This document shows, one piece after another, positions 1-8,868 of a stretch of 64,000 nt of DNA. This DNA is from Erinaceus europaeus (taxonomy: Eukaryota; Chordata; Mammalia; Eulipotyphla; Erinaceidae), in the NCBI RefSeq assembly GCF_950295315.1, contig NC_080168.1:72096008-72160007 (forward strand), given 5' to 3'. The notes beneath the pieces are model-generated. The model was given only the letters and a program-made list of their open reading frames with translations, was not told where the DNA came from and made no database searches. How positions within the stretch are numbered: position 1 is the stretch's first letter; each line of letters begins with the position of its first letter. Made by a program: the position numbers and the translations under genes.

Positions 1-40
1 TTGAGGGACCAGTGCTTTTATATGTTGTGCCATCTCCCAG

Positions 41-270
41 ACTGTAGGCATATTTTATTTATTTATTTTCCCTTTTGTTGCCCTTGTTTTTTATTGTTGT
101 TGTAGTTATTGATGTCATTGTTAGAGAGAAGCACTATAGCACAGCTTTCCCATTGTAAAGCCTCTACTTTGCTTAGTGCTCACACCTGGTGGCAGGAGCT
201 TGAACCATGGTCCCCTTGGATGGTAGAGTGCACTACACTATGTGAGCTATCTCTCCGCCCCATATATATG
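41..270 (-). mobile_element. Chimeric SINE: A-like tail with E-like head
   Basis: The T-rich A-family tail end (ATTTATTTTCCCTTTTGTTGCCC) continues at about 118 into an E-type head ending GGTAGAGTGCACTACACTATGTGAGCTATCTC (minus). Bases 1-40 are the end of another old SINE (GTTGTGCCATCTCCCAGAC). Confidence 0.55.
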
Positions 271-290
271 TATCTATATTTATATATATA

Positions 291-566
291 TTTTAGTATT
301 TATTCCCGTTTGTTGCCCTTATTGTTTTATTGTTGTAGTTATTATTGTTATTGATGTTGTCATTGTTAGATAGGACAGAGAGAAATAGAGAGAGATGGGG
401 AAGACAGAGAGTGGGAGACAAAGATAGACACCTGCAGACCTGCTTCACTGATTGTGAAGCGACCCCCCTGTAGGTGAGGAGCCGGGTGCCCAAACTGGGT
501 TCCTTACACTGGTCCTTGCGCTTTGCACCATGTGCGGTTAACCCGCTGCACTACTGTCTGACTCCC
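291..566 (-). mobile_element. SINE A
   Basis: Complete minus copy from TATTTATTCCCGTTTGTTGCCC to CTACTGTCTGACTCCC. Directly followed by another A copy. Confidence 0.85.
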
Positions 567-830
567 TTTTCTTTGTTTTCTAAACTTTATTATTTTTGTT
601 CTTTTTGTTGCCCTTGTTTATTGTTCTTGTTATTGCTGTCGTTGTTGGATAGGAAAGAGAAATGGAGAAAGGAGGGGAAGGCAGAGGGGGAGAGAAAGAT
701 AGATACCTGCAGACCTGCTTCACTGCCTGTGAAGTGACTCCCCTGCAGGTGGGGAGCTGGGGGCTTGAACTGGGATCCATACGCCGATCCTTCACCTGCA
801 CTTAACCTGCTGCGCCACTGCCTGGCTCCC
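567..830 (-). mobile_element. SINE A
   Basis: Minus copy ending CGCCACTGCCTGGCTCCC. Bases 831-903 hold a D-type fragment (AGATCAGAGCACTGCTTAGC, minus). Confidence 0.85.
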
Positions 831-1035
831 TGTATTTATATTTCATGAATGAAAGATCAGAGCACTGCTTAGCTCTGGCGTGTGATAACAGATCACTTGA
901 TTATTATAGTAGAATTGTAACACTTATTTACATATATGAAAAACAAATTATTGGAGTGCCTTTGTGCCAGGCACTGTGCTAGGTGTCTGCAGTACAACTT
1001 TGAACTGTCTCTGCCCTCGTAATGCTTAAATTCTT

Positions 1036-1311
1036 TTAAAAATTTTTTATTTATTTATTCCCTTTTGTTCCCCTTGTTTTATTGTTGTAGTTATTATTGT
1101 TGTCATTGTTGTTGGATAGGACAGAGAAAAATGGAGAGAGGAGGGGAAGACAAAGACGGGGAGAGAAAGATAGACACCTGCAGACTTGCTTCACCATTTG
1201 TGAAGTGACTCCCTTGTAGGTGGGGAGCCGGGGCTCGAACCAGGATCCATAGGCCGGTCCTTGCGCTTTGCGCCACGTGCGCTTAACCCGCTGTGCTACT
1301 ACCTGACTCCC
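1036..1311 (-). mobile_element. SINE A
   Basis: Complete minus copy ending GCTACTACCTGACTCCC. Confidence 0.85.
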
Positions 1312-1513
1312 AAATTATTTTTATTGTTATTATTATTTTTATTTTATTTATTAGATGGAGACAGCCAGAAATTGAGAGGAAAGGATGGGATAGAAAGACA
1401 CCTGTAGCACTGCTTCACCACTTGTGAAGCTTTCCCCCTACAGGTGGGGACCAGGAACTCGGTCTTTGCGCATTGTAACATGTGTTCAAACAGGTGCCCC
1501 ACCACCCGGCTCC
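1312..1513 (-). mobile_element. SINE B
   Basis: Minus copy: GATGGAGACAGCCAGAAATT .. CACCACCCGGCTCC, head to tail with the preceding A copy. Confidence 0.8.
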
Positions 1514-1600
1514 AGTGCTTAAATTCTTAGAGGTAGAGAATAACTAATAAGCAGTGAACTAAGTATTACAAAACACAAGTTAGATAATGACAAGTCTAAA

Positions 1601-1810
1601 AGCTTTGTTAATAGGGAAGAAGGAAATAGAGAACCAGAGCATCACTCTGATGTGTGTAATGCTAGGATTGAACTCAGGATCCCCTTGGTTGAGAGAACAG
1701 TATTTTGCATTTTGTATCACCTCCCAAACCAGAGTATGTTTGTATTTATTATTTAGTATTGCTAGGGCCTTGTGTATGAGTGATTTCTCTGCTCCTGGGC
1801 CATTTGTTAA
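1601..1810 (-). mobile_element. Old C-type SINE fragments
   Basis: GAACCAGAGCATCACTCTGAT .. GTATCACCTCCCAAACC (minus), then a second degenerate piece to 1802. Confidence 0.45.
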
Positions 1811-1811
1811 A

Positions 1812-1875
1812 TAATAGTAATAATAACTTATTATTTTACTAATTTATTTACTTGCATTATTATTATTATTATTAC
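1812..1875. repeat. AT-rich trinucleotide repeat
   Basis: Imperfect TAA/ATT repeats, including a run of ATT units at 1857-1873. Confidence 0.6.
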
Positions 1876-2064
1876 TTTACAAAAGATCTCTAACCTTATT
1901 TAGCTCAGTGAGTTAGCGGATAGCAAACCACAAGTAAGTTATAACAGTATGTATGTTTAAAGTTTAAAGTGGATTGGTATGGGAATGTTTATCCAGAAAT
2001 TAACAGTTACATTTATTGTGTGTGTCTGCAGGCATTTCAGACATACACAATAAATACATATTCA

Positions 2065-2118
2065 CAGCCTCAAGCATGAGTGTCTTCACATAACCATTAT
2101 GCTATCTGCCCCTGCCTT
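2065..2118 (-). mobile_element. D-type SINE head fragment
   Basis: CAGCCTCAAGCATGAGTGTC .. AACCATTATGCTATCTGCCCC, minus. Confidence 0.5.
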
Positions 2119-2290
2119 TGTAGTTGACTTTAAAGGACAAATATGAGCATTTGCTTAAGTGACTGATACTGGCAATTTATGAGGCAATTTATGAAAGATG
2201 GAGGGGGGATAAACTAAGTAAATCCTAGTAAAACTAAGGAAAAATGGGAGCTAGGGAGTGGAGTAGTGTGCTTTTTTTAAAAAAAAATTA

Positions 2291-2422
2291 GGGTGGGGGG
2301 TAGATATTACAATGGTTATGCAAATAGACTTTCATTCCTGAGGCTCCAAAGTCCTAGGTTCAATTCCCCACACCATCATAAACCAGAGCTGAACAGTGCT
2401 ATGGTTAAAAAAAAAAAATTAA
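2291..2422 (+). mobile_element. SINE D
   Basis: Plus copy with A-tail; TAGATATTACAATGGTTATG head and GAGCTGAACAGTGCTATGG tail. Confidence 0.75.
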
Positions 2423-2444
2423 AAAATTTTTATTTTATTTTATT

Positions 2445-2720
2445 TGCCTTCAGGGTTATTACTGGGGCTTGGTACCTGTTCTATGAATCCATTCATGGCA
2501 ACATTTTTTTCACTTTATTGGATAGGAGAGAGAAATTTGATAGGGAGGGGGGAGATAAGAGAGGGAGAAAGAAAGATAGACCTTTGTGCAGACTTGATTC
2601 AGCACTCGTGAAGTGACCCCACTGCAGGTGAGGAGCTGGGGGCTTGAACCAGGATCCTTACATGGGTCCTTTGCACTTTGTACTATGTACACTTAGTCAG
2701 GCGCACCACTGTCTGGTCCC
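2445..2720 (-). mobile_element. SINE A-long
   Basis: Minus copy with the GCCTTCAGGGTTATTACTGG block next to the T-run; ends CACCACTGTCTGGTCCC. Confidence 0.8.
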
Positions 2721-2821
2721 CAGTGTGATCTTTTGTACAGGTGATTAGGGAGCCCTACCTGAGAAGTTGCCATTTGATGAACAGCTTGAAAGAGGGAGGG
2801 AACTTTCAAAAATGGAGTAGA

Positions 2822-3004
2822 GGGGCCAGGTGGTTGTATACGTGTTTAATGCATATGTTGCCATGTGGAAGATTCTGGGTTCAAGTTCCTGGTCCCTACA
2901 TGTAGGAAGGAAGCTTCACAAGTAGTGACGTTGTGCTGTGGGTGTCTCTCTTAACATCTCCCCTCTTGAGTTCTCTGTATTGATCCAAGAAAATAACAAT
3001 AAAG
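2822..3004 (+). mobile_element. SINE B
   Basis: Plus copy, GGGGCCAGGTGGTTGTATAC .. ATAACAATAAAG. Confidence 0.75.
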
Positions 3005-3215
3005 TATTTAACAATGTGGAATAGACTAGAGACTTACATCCGCAAAGCCCTGAGGAAGAGGGCTTGCTTACAGTGTTCCTAGGGGCTGTATAGAGGCTGT
3101 TTTAGTTGTGTAATATGATGAAAGGTGTGGGAATCAGTAGTGATTGAGCTGCAAAAGGGACATATTCAGAAGAGTCCTGATTGCTGGACTTCATAGGTTG
3201 TCTACATTAATATTT

Positions 3216-3497
3216 TTTTTAAAGTTTTTTATATTTATTTTCCCTTTTGTTGCCTTTGTTGTTTTTCATTGTTGTTGTAGTTATTGTTGTTATTGATGTC
3301 GTTGTTGTTAGGACAGAGAGAAATGGAGAGAGGAGGGGAAGACAGAGACGGGGGAGAGAAAGACAGACACCTGCAGACCTGCTTCACTACCTGTGAAGCG
3401 ACTCCCCTGCAGGTGGGGAGCCGTGGGCTCAACCGGGATGCTTAACGCCGATCTTTGTGCTTTGCGCCACGTGTGGCTTAACCCGCTGCGCTACTCC
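3216..3497 (-). mobile_element. SINE A with TSD
   Basis: Minus copy; direct repeat CTACATTAATATTTT at 3202 and 3498 flanks it. Confidence 0.88.
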
Positions 3498-3739
3498 CTA
3501 CATTAATATTTTATGGGGAAGGCAAGAGTAGAGTGTGACTTAATTTTTGGTATAATTTAAGCTTCCTGATTGCTGTTCTAAAAGTTTATTATAAAGAGTG
3601 AAAGGTATTTTTGATACCTGTTGAGTGGTAATAGTGGTGAGACGAGAAGCAGTTAGATTCTTGGATTTACTTTATGAAGGGACCTTGTGGTTTGTTGATA
3701 CACATAGAGAAGTGCAGAGTGTTAGAAGGACAATTACAG

Positions 3740-4040
3740 GGGAGTCGGGCTGTAGCACAGCGGGTTAAGCGCAGGTGGCGCAAAGCACAAGGACCGGCAT
3801 AAGGATCCCGGTTCGAACCCCGGCTCCCCACCTGCAGGGGAGTCGCTTCACAGGTGGTGAAGCAGGTCTGCAGGTGTCTATCTTTCTCTCCTCCTCTCTG
3901 TCTTCCCCTCCTCTCTCCATTTCTCTCTGTCCTATCCAACAACGACAACAACAACAATAATAACTACAACAATAAAACAACAAGAGCAACAAAAGGGAAT
4001 AAATAAAATAAAATAAAATAAAAAAAAAAAGAAAAAAAAA
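3740..4040 (+). mobile_element. Young SINE A with intact Pol III boxes
   Basis: Perfect 14-bp TSD AAGGACAATTACAG (3726-3739, 4041-4054). Box A TAGCACAGCGG at 3753-3763 and box B GGTTCGAACCC at 3810-3820 fit the tRNA consensus. Long A-rich tail. Shares diagnostic bases with 7840-8151 and 19095-19337. Confidence 0.92.
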
Positions 4041-4069
4041 AAGGACAATTACAGCCAGAGAAGTTTTCA

Positions 4070-4170
4070 CTGTTAATCATCAGAGCTTGCCTGCTTGAGG
4101 TCCTGGGTTTGATTCCTGATGCCACATATGCTGGAGTTGTGCTCTGATCTTTCATAAAATAAGTAAGTGG
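4070..4170 (+). mobile_element. Old C/D-type SINE fragment
   Basis: GAGGTCCTGGGTTTGATTCC .. TTTCATAAAATAAGTAAG, plus. Confidence 0.45.
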
Positions 4171-4194
4171 TTACACAGACATATACAAACACAT

Positions 4195-4438
4195 CTTGAG
4201 AGCTTGTTTGGAGGTTCTAGTAGGGGAGTGCAGCTACTCATTTACCCTCGACCTAAGGAAGACCTGTCCGTCTCTATTCTGAGAAGGCCATCCTCTTTGA
4301 CCAAGAGAGCACAGCTTTGGGAGGGACGAACATGGAGTGGTGAGGGAAGGGGACACCTGCCTAGCCAGCCAGATCAGTCAAATCAACCCTGGCGATCAAT
4401 GGGGTGACAGGTGTCACAGCCAGATCTCCCTCACATCC
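4195..4438 (-). pseudogene. RN7SK: 7SK snRNA retropseudogene, 3' truncated
   Basis: The reverse complement starts with the 7SK 5' end (GGATGTGAGGG) and follows it through CACCCCATTGATCGCCAGGG, GATCTGGCTGGCTAGGC and AGAACCTCCAAACAAGCTC. It stops at about nucleotide 243 of the 331-nt RNA. Many substitutions mark it as non-functional. A perfect 15-bp direct repeat (ATACAAACACATCTT) at 4183-4197 and 4443-4457 flanks it, so it was inserted as an RNA copy, probably by L1. There is no A-tail, consistent with priming inside the RNA. It is a pseudogene and not the 7SK gene because it lacks the 3' third and the Pol III upstream promoter elements. Confidence 0.88.
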
Positions 4439-4458
4439 ATACATACAAACACATCTTA

Positions 4459-4600
4459 AGGGGCAGGGAAATGGCTCGCTCACATTGATAGTATGCTGCT
4501 TTGCCATGCACACAACCCATGTTCTAACCAAAGCCCACCACAATGAACTAAGCTTCCATGCTGTAGTCTCTCTCTGCCCCTCTGTCTTTAGAAAAGATTA
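4459..4600 (+). mobile_element. E-type SINE
   Basis: AGGGGCAGGGAAATGGCTCG .. CTCTCTGCCCCTCTGTC; diverged plus copy. Confidence 0.5.
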
Positions 4601-4602
4601 TC

Positions 4603-4697
4603 AAACGCAAGGACCGATGTAAGGATCCTGGTTCGAGCCCCCAGCTCCCCACCTGCAGGGGGGTGCTTCACAAGTGGTGAAGCAGGTCTGCAGGTGT
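4603..4697 (+). mobile_element. SINE A head fragment
   Basis: CGCAAGGACCGATGTAAGG to GCAGGTGTC, cut by the L1 at 4700. Confidence 0.7.
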
Positions 4698-4699
4698 CT

Positions 4700-4988
4700 T
4701 TTTTTTAAAATTTCTTTATTGGGGAATTAATGTTTTACATTCAACAATAAATACAATAGTTTGTACATGCATAACATTTCCCAGTTTTCCATATAACAAT
4801 ACAACCCCCACTAGGTCCTCTGTTATCCTTCTCGTATCTGTATTCTCCCCAACCACCCACCCCAGAGTCTTTTACTTTGGTGTAATACATCAATTCCAGT
4901 TCAGGTTCTACTTGTGTTTTCTTTTCTAATCTTGTTTTTCAACTTCTGCCTGAGAGTGAGATCATCCCATACTCATCCTTCTGTTTCT
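4700..4988 (-). mobile_element. L1 3' end (hedgehog-type), 5' truncated
   Basis: On the minus strand it ends ..GTAAAACATTAATTCCCCAATAAAGAAAT plus A-tail, with GATGATCTCACTCTCAGGCAG further upstream. Same family as 12731-12899 and 23720-23996. It sits between two half-SINEs in opposite orientation. Confidence 0.8.
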
Positions 4989-5190
4989 ATTGATGTCGTT
5001 GTTGGATAGGACAGAGAAATGGAGAGGGGAGAAGAGGGGGAGAGAAAGATAGACACTTACAGACCTGCGCTTCACGACTTGTGAAGCTACTTCCCTGCAG
5101 GTAGAAGCTGGTGGCTCGAACCGGGATCCTTACACCAGTCCTTGCACTTTGTGCCACCTGCACTTAACCCACTGCACTACCACCCCTCCC
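4989..5190 (-). mobile_element. SINE A fragment
   Basis: Minus copy lacking the tail; GATGTCGTTGTTGGATAGG .. CACTACCACCCCTCCC. Confidence 0.75.
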
Positions 5191-5236
5191 AGATAATACA
5201 TTTTAGAAGGCTTTCAAATGGATGAACCACGTGAAA

Positions 5237-5485
5237 ATGGGGGCTAGGAGATAGTACATTCAGTAGTGAAAACACTTTACCAAGCACAAGGACCTGAGTT
5301 TGAGCCCTGGGCTACCACTTGGAAGCATCTGCACACGGTGCCTCTTTTACTTTCTCGGTCTCTGCTTCCAGTCTCTCCCTGTCTGTTTTTCTGTATTGAG
5401 AGCATAGAATAGTATGGCTGCTGGGATCCGGTAGAGTCTTGCAGTCACTTAGCCCCAGTGATAATCCTACTAGCAATAAAAAAGG
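5237..5485 (+). mobile_element. Chimeric SINE: E-like head with A-long 3' block
   Basis: The head GGGGGCTAGGAGATAGTACATTC leads to the AGCCCCAGTGATAATCC 3' block of A-long. Its 3' part belongs to the left arm of the inverted duplication. Confidence 0.55.
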
Positions 5486-5637
5486 GGAGTGGGACACACA
5501 ACAACTAGAGGTCGGGAGATGGCTCTCCTGGTAGAGCACACACTGTATACCAAGTGGTGCAAAGCAAAAGGATCTGTGTTTGAGCCCCCGGCTCCCCACC
5601 TGCAGGGGAGTCACTTCACAGGTGGTGAAGCAGGTCT
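5403..5637 (+). repeat. Inverted duplication, left arm (235 bp)
   Basis: Matches the reverse complement of 6376-6610 over exactly 235 bp with four substitutions and no indels (about 98 percent). It spans the 3' end of one SINE, a unique junction (GGGACACACAACAACTAGAG) and the 5' half of the next SINE. This arm continues into a complete SINE tail, so it is probably the parental copy. Confidence 0.92.
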
Positions 5638-5790
5638 GCAGGTGTCTTGTCTTTTGTCTCTCCTTCTCTGTCTTCCCCTCTTCTCTCCATTTCTCTCTGT
5701 CCTATCCAACAATGATGACAGCAATAATAACTACAACAATAAAACAACTAGGGCAACAAAAGGGAATAAATAAATAATTAAATATTTTTT
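5512..5790 (+). mobile_element. Chimeric SINE: E-like box A with A body
   Basis: The head GAGGTCGGGAGATGGCTCTC switches near 5552 to the A body (AAGTGGTGCAAAGC ..) with tail AAAAGGGAATAAATAAAT. Confidence 0.65.
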
Positions 5791-5810
5791 TAAAAGATAG
5801 AACTAGGGGG

Positions 5811-6096
5811 CCGGGTGATAGTGCAGCGGGTTAAGCGCATGTGGCGCAAAGTGCAAGGATCCCAGTTCCAGCTCTGGCTCCCTACCTGTAGGGGGGTCAC
5901 TTCACAAGCAGTGAAGCAGGTCCGTAGGTGTCTGTATCTCTCCTCCTCTTTGTCTTCCCCTCCTCTCTCGATTTCTCTCTGTCCTATCCAACAGTAACAA
6001 CAAGGGCAAGAAAATGGGGAAAATGGCCCCAGGAGCAGTAGATTCATAGTGTTGGCACTGAGCCCCAGCAATAACCCTGGAGGCAAAGGAAAAAAA
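5811..6096 (+). mobile_element. SINE A-long
   Basis: Plus copy, GGGCCGGGTGATAGTGCAGC .. CAATAACCCTGGAGGCAAAGG, with AGAACTAG repeated on both sides. Confidence 0.82.
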
Positions 6097-6375
6097 AAGG
6101 CAGAACTAGCACTATAGTCAGTGTTTGTATAATTTAATTATACCAACAAGACACACGACAGGATATGACATGATATGATTAATAGAAATGTACAACACAA
6201 ATGGGAGCTAAGTGACTAAGCTCCGTATTCCCTCCCAGGTTTTAGCACCACATGTCTGAAATGGGAGGCACTAAGTGAGACATGTAGCGTCAGGAGTGTA
6301 ATCAATGGAAAGTTTAATCAGACAAGTTGAGAGAGTGGCAATTTTCCTGGCAGAGTGACAGAGCTGAGAGGTGAG

Positions 6376-6610
6376 AGACCTGCTTCACCACCTGTGAAGT
6401 GACTCCCCTACAGATGGGGAGCCGGGGGCTCAAACATAGATCCTTTCGCTTTGCACCACTTGGTATACAGTGTGTGCTCTACCAGGAGAGCCATCTCCCG
6501 ACCTCTAGTTGTTGTGTGTCCCACTCCCCTTTTTTATTGCTAGTAGGATTATCACTGGGGCTAAGTGACTGCAAGACTCTACCGGATCCCAGCAGCCATA
6601 CTATTCTATG
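6376..6610 (-). repeat. Inverted duplication, right arm (235 bp)
   Basis: Reverse-complement copy of 5403-5637, with a 738-bp spacer. Both ends stop abruptly inside SINE sequence and no tail or target-site duplication is visible. This points to template switching or foldback repair, not retrotransposition. Confidence 0.92.
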
Positions 6611-6824
6611 TAAGCTGGGGGCATATCCCTGCCCTGATGCTGTCTCTTTCATGAACATACTTTACAAAAATTCAAGTCATTACTCATGTGATAATGTTGT
6701 AATTAAAGACACAAAGTTGAATCTATCCTGGGCCCAATGAAAAGAATCCTTAAGACAGTTTTGCTATAAATTAAAGCTCCAGAAAAATTCTAAGAAATAG
6801 CATGGTTTAAACTTAAAAAAATTT

Positions 6825-7096
6825 TTTTTAAATATTTGTTTTCCCTTTTGTTGCCCTTGTTTTTATTATTGTTGTAGTTGTTATTGATGTTTTAGCTGTT
6901 AGATGGACAGAGAGAAATGGAGAGCAGAGAGGAAGACAGACGGGGAGAGAAAGAGAGACACCTGCAGACCTGCTTCACTGCCTGTGAAGCGACTCCCAGG
7001 CAGGTGGGGAGCCAGGGGCTCGAACTGGGATCCTTACTCTGGTCCTTGCCCTTTGCACCACGTGCGCTTAACCCACTGTGCTACTGCCAGACTCCC
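6825..7096 (-). mobile_element. SINE A with TSD
   Basis: Minus copy; AAACTTAAAAAAA precedes (6809) and follows (7097) it. Confidence 0.85.
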
Positions 7097-7110
7097 AAAC
7101 TTAAAAAAAA

Positions 7111-7398
7111 TTTTTTTTTATATTTATTTATTCCCTTTTGTTGCCCTTGTTGTTTCACTGTTGCAGTTATTATTGTTGTTATTGATGTTATCATTGTTAG
7201 ATAGGACAGAGAGAAATGGAGAGAGGAGGGGAAGACATAGGGGTAGAGAAAGATAAAACACCTGCAGACCTGCCTCACCATTTGTGAAGCGACTTCCCTG
7301 CCGGTGGGGATCTGGGGACTTGAACCAGGATCCTTATACGCTGGTCCTTGCGCTTTGTGCCACCTGTGCTTAACCTGCTGTGCTACCGCAGGACTCCC
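7111..7398 (-). mobile_element. SINE A
   Basis: Minus copy placed directly after the TSD of the previous one; ends GCTACCGCAGGACTCCC. Confidence 0.85.
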
Positions 7399-7639
7399 TG
7401 GCTGGGGGCATTTTTATACGATATTGGGCTCATTTATTTCTGGCATGAAGGGACGATTCATGTCACAGGATTTATGACCCATTTAGAGATATTTTTGGTC
7501 ACCCTTTGTGGGTGAGGGGTCTGCTTATTTCTTAGCACCTCCCTTTCAGGTTGTTTGAGCAAATTAAGTTCTTTTCGTGAGAATCAGGCGTCAGACCTCA
7601 GCATATTTCCTTCAATGATAATGATTATGATGTAAGGAG

Positions 7640-7735
7640 AGTCAGGCAGGCTATATAGTAGCATATAGGGATCAAACTTGGGACATTATGCTTTAAGGTC
7701 CAAAGCTCTAGTAGCCATTGTGCCACCTCTAAACT
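7640..7735 (-). mobile_element. C/D-type SINE fragment
   Basis: ATAGGGATCAAACTTGGGAC .. GCCATTGTGCCACCTCT, minus. Confidence 0.5.
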
Positions 7736-7839
7736 AAATTTAAAAATCGTAAAAAGATTTGTTTACTTAATGAGAAAGAAAATGAGACATTAGAGCTTCA
7801 TTCTGAGAAGTGATGCTGGGGGTTAAAAGCAGGACTTTG

Positions 7840-8151
7840 GGAGTCGGGCTGTAGCGCAGCGGGTTAAGCGCAGATGGCGCAAAGCACAAGGACTGGCATA
7901 AGGATCCCGGTTCGAACCCCGGCTCCCCACCTGCAGGGGAGTCGCTTCACAGGCGGTGAAGCAGGTCTGCAGGTGTCTTATCTTTCTCTCCTCCTCTCTA
8001 TCTTCCCCATCTCTCTCCATTTCTCTCTGTCCTATCCAACAACGACAACAACAATAACTACAACAATAAAACAACAAGGGCAACAAAAGGGAATAAATAA
8101 ATAAAATAAATATTTAAAAAAAAAATTCTAAAAAAAATAAAAATAAAAAAG
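7840..8151 (+). mobile_element. Young SINE A with TSD
   Basis: Perfect TSD AGCAGGACTTTG (7828-7839, 8152-8163). Intact box A TAGCGCAGCGG and box B GGTTCGAACCC. It is inserted in an older C-type SINE (about 7755-7839). Confidence 0.92.
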
Positions 8152-8163
8152 AGCAGGACTTTG

Positions 8164-8287
8164 TGGTCTGGGAGGTGCCATTGGATTTTCAAGCATGAGG
8201 TCCTGAGTTCAATCCCCAGCAGCACATGTACCATACTGATGTTTGGTTCTTTCTCTCCTCCTTTCTCATGAAAAAATAAATAAATTC
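8164..8287 (+). mobile_element. SINE C
   Basis: TGGTCTGGGAGGTGCCATTG .. CTCATGAAAAAATAAATAAAT, plus. Confidence 0.75.
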
Positions 8288-8671
8288 AAGACTTCACTAA
8301 AGTAAGTCTGTAACCACCACCACTCCACTCCCTTGGTTGCGTTATATAAAATTGTTGAGTTAAAAACCAGTGATGTCTTAGTGGAGACGATAATTATAGA
8401 AGTCAGGTTGTAGCCCCTGATTACTTTTGTTTGAATCCTAGTTCTGTTACCTATTAGCTCAGCATCCTTGAAGAATTTCTCAAATTCAGGCTTGGTAAAA
8501 CCGCATTACAATATTGCCTTAAGGTAACTTCATTACTTGGCAGGCATGGGGCCATGAACATTATAAAGTACTCAGTTAAATGGTTTTTTTTATCTTATTT
8601 TTTGTTGTGTTGTCTTTTTCTTTTTTTAAAAAAAACATATATCTCTGAATGTTCTTAAATGTAATACTTAG

Positions 8672-8868
8672 GGAAAGAGAACAGCCACCACGTTTTGCTC
8701 AACCTGGAACATTTGAATTTGAGTATGCATCTCGATGGAAGGCTCTTGATGAAATGGAAAAGCAGCAGCGTGAACAGGTTGATAGAAACATCCGAGAAGC
8801 CAAAGAGAAACTGGAGGCAGAAATGGAAGCTGCCAGGCATGAACATCAGTTAATGCTAATGAGGCAAG
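8672..8868 (+). CDS. PSPC1: PSPC1 exon: end of NOPS and start of coiled coil (65 codons)
   Basis: Acceptor AATACTTAG|G and donor GGCAAG|gtaata. The exon starts with the third base of a Lys codon and ends with the first base of an Asp codon. The translation runs from [10 protein letters not shown] to [29 protein letters not shown] is the NOPS/coiled-coil junction that packs on the partner's RRM2 in DBHS dimers. The pyrimidine-rich tract lies at 8585-8627, more than 40 nt from the acceptor. No AG occurs between that tract and 8670-8671, which suggests a distant branch point with an AG-exclusion zone. Confidence 0.96.

Larger units (their letters stand above)
1..8671 (+). other. PSPC1: PSPC1 intron (3' part) upstream of the first visible exon
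   Basis: I found no upstream PSPC1 exon (RRM2/NOPS start) here, so this intron runs beyond the left edge. It is filled with SINEs, a 7SK retropseudogene (4195-4438), an L1 3' end (4700-4988) and an inverted duplication (5403-5637 / 6376-6610). Unique-looking stretches without recognisable elements are about 905-1030, 1880-2060, 2120-2285, 3500-3725, 6100-6370, 6615-6805, 7400-7635 and 8290-8585. Confidence 0.85.

Noticed and set aside
3753..3820. Possible functional tRNA gene
   Set aside because: Boxes A and B are present but no cloverleaf with a proper anticodon or acceptor stem follows, and the sequence continues into the SINE A body. These are SINE heads.
3200..3960. Regularly recurring about 30-bp motifs (CCCCACCTGCAGGGGAGTCG), considered as a CRISPR-like array
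   Set aside because: The motif recurs because of dispersed SINE copies in both orientations, not as spaced direct repeats, and the genome is mammalian.
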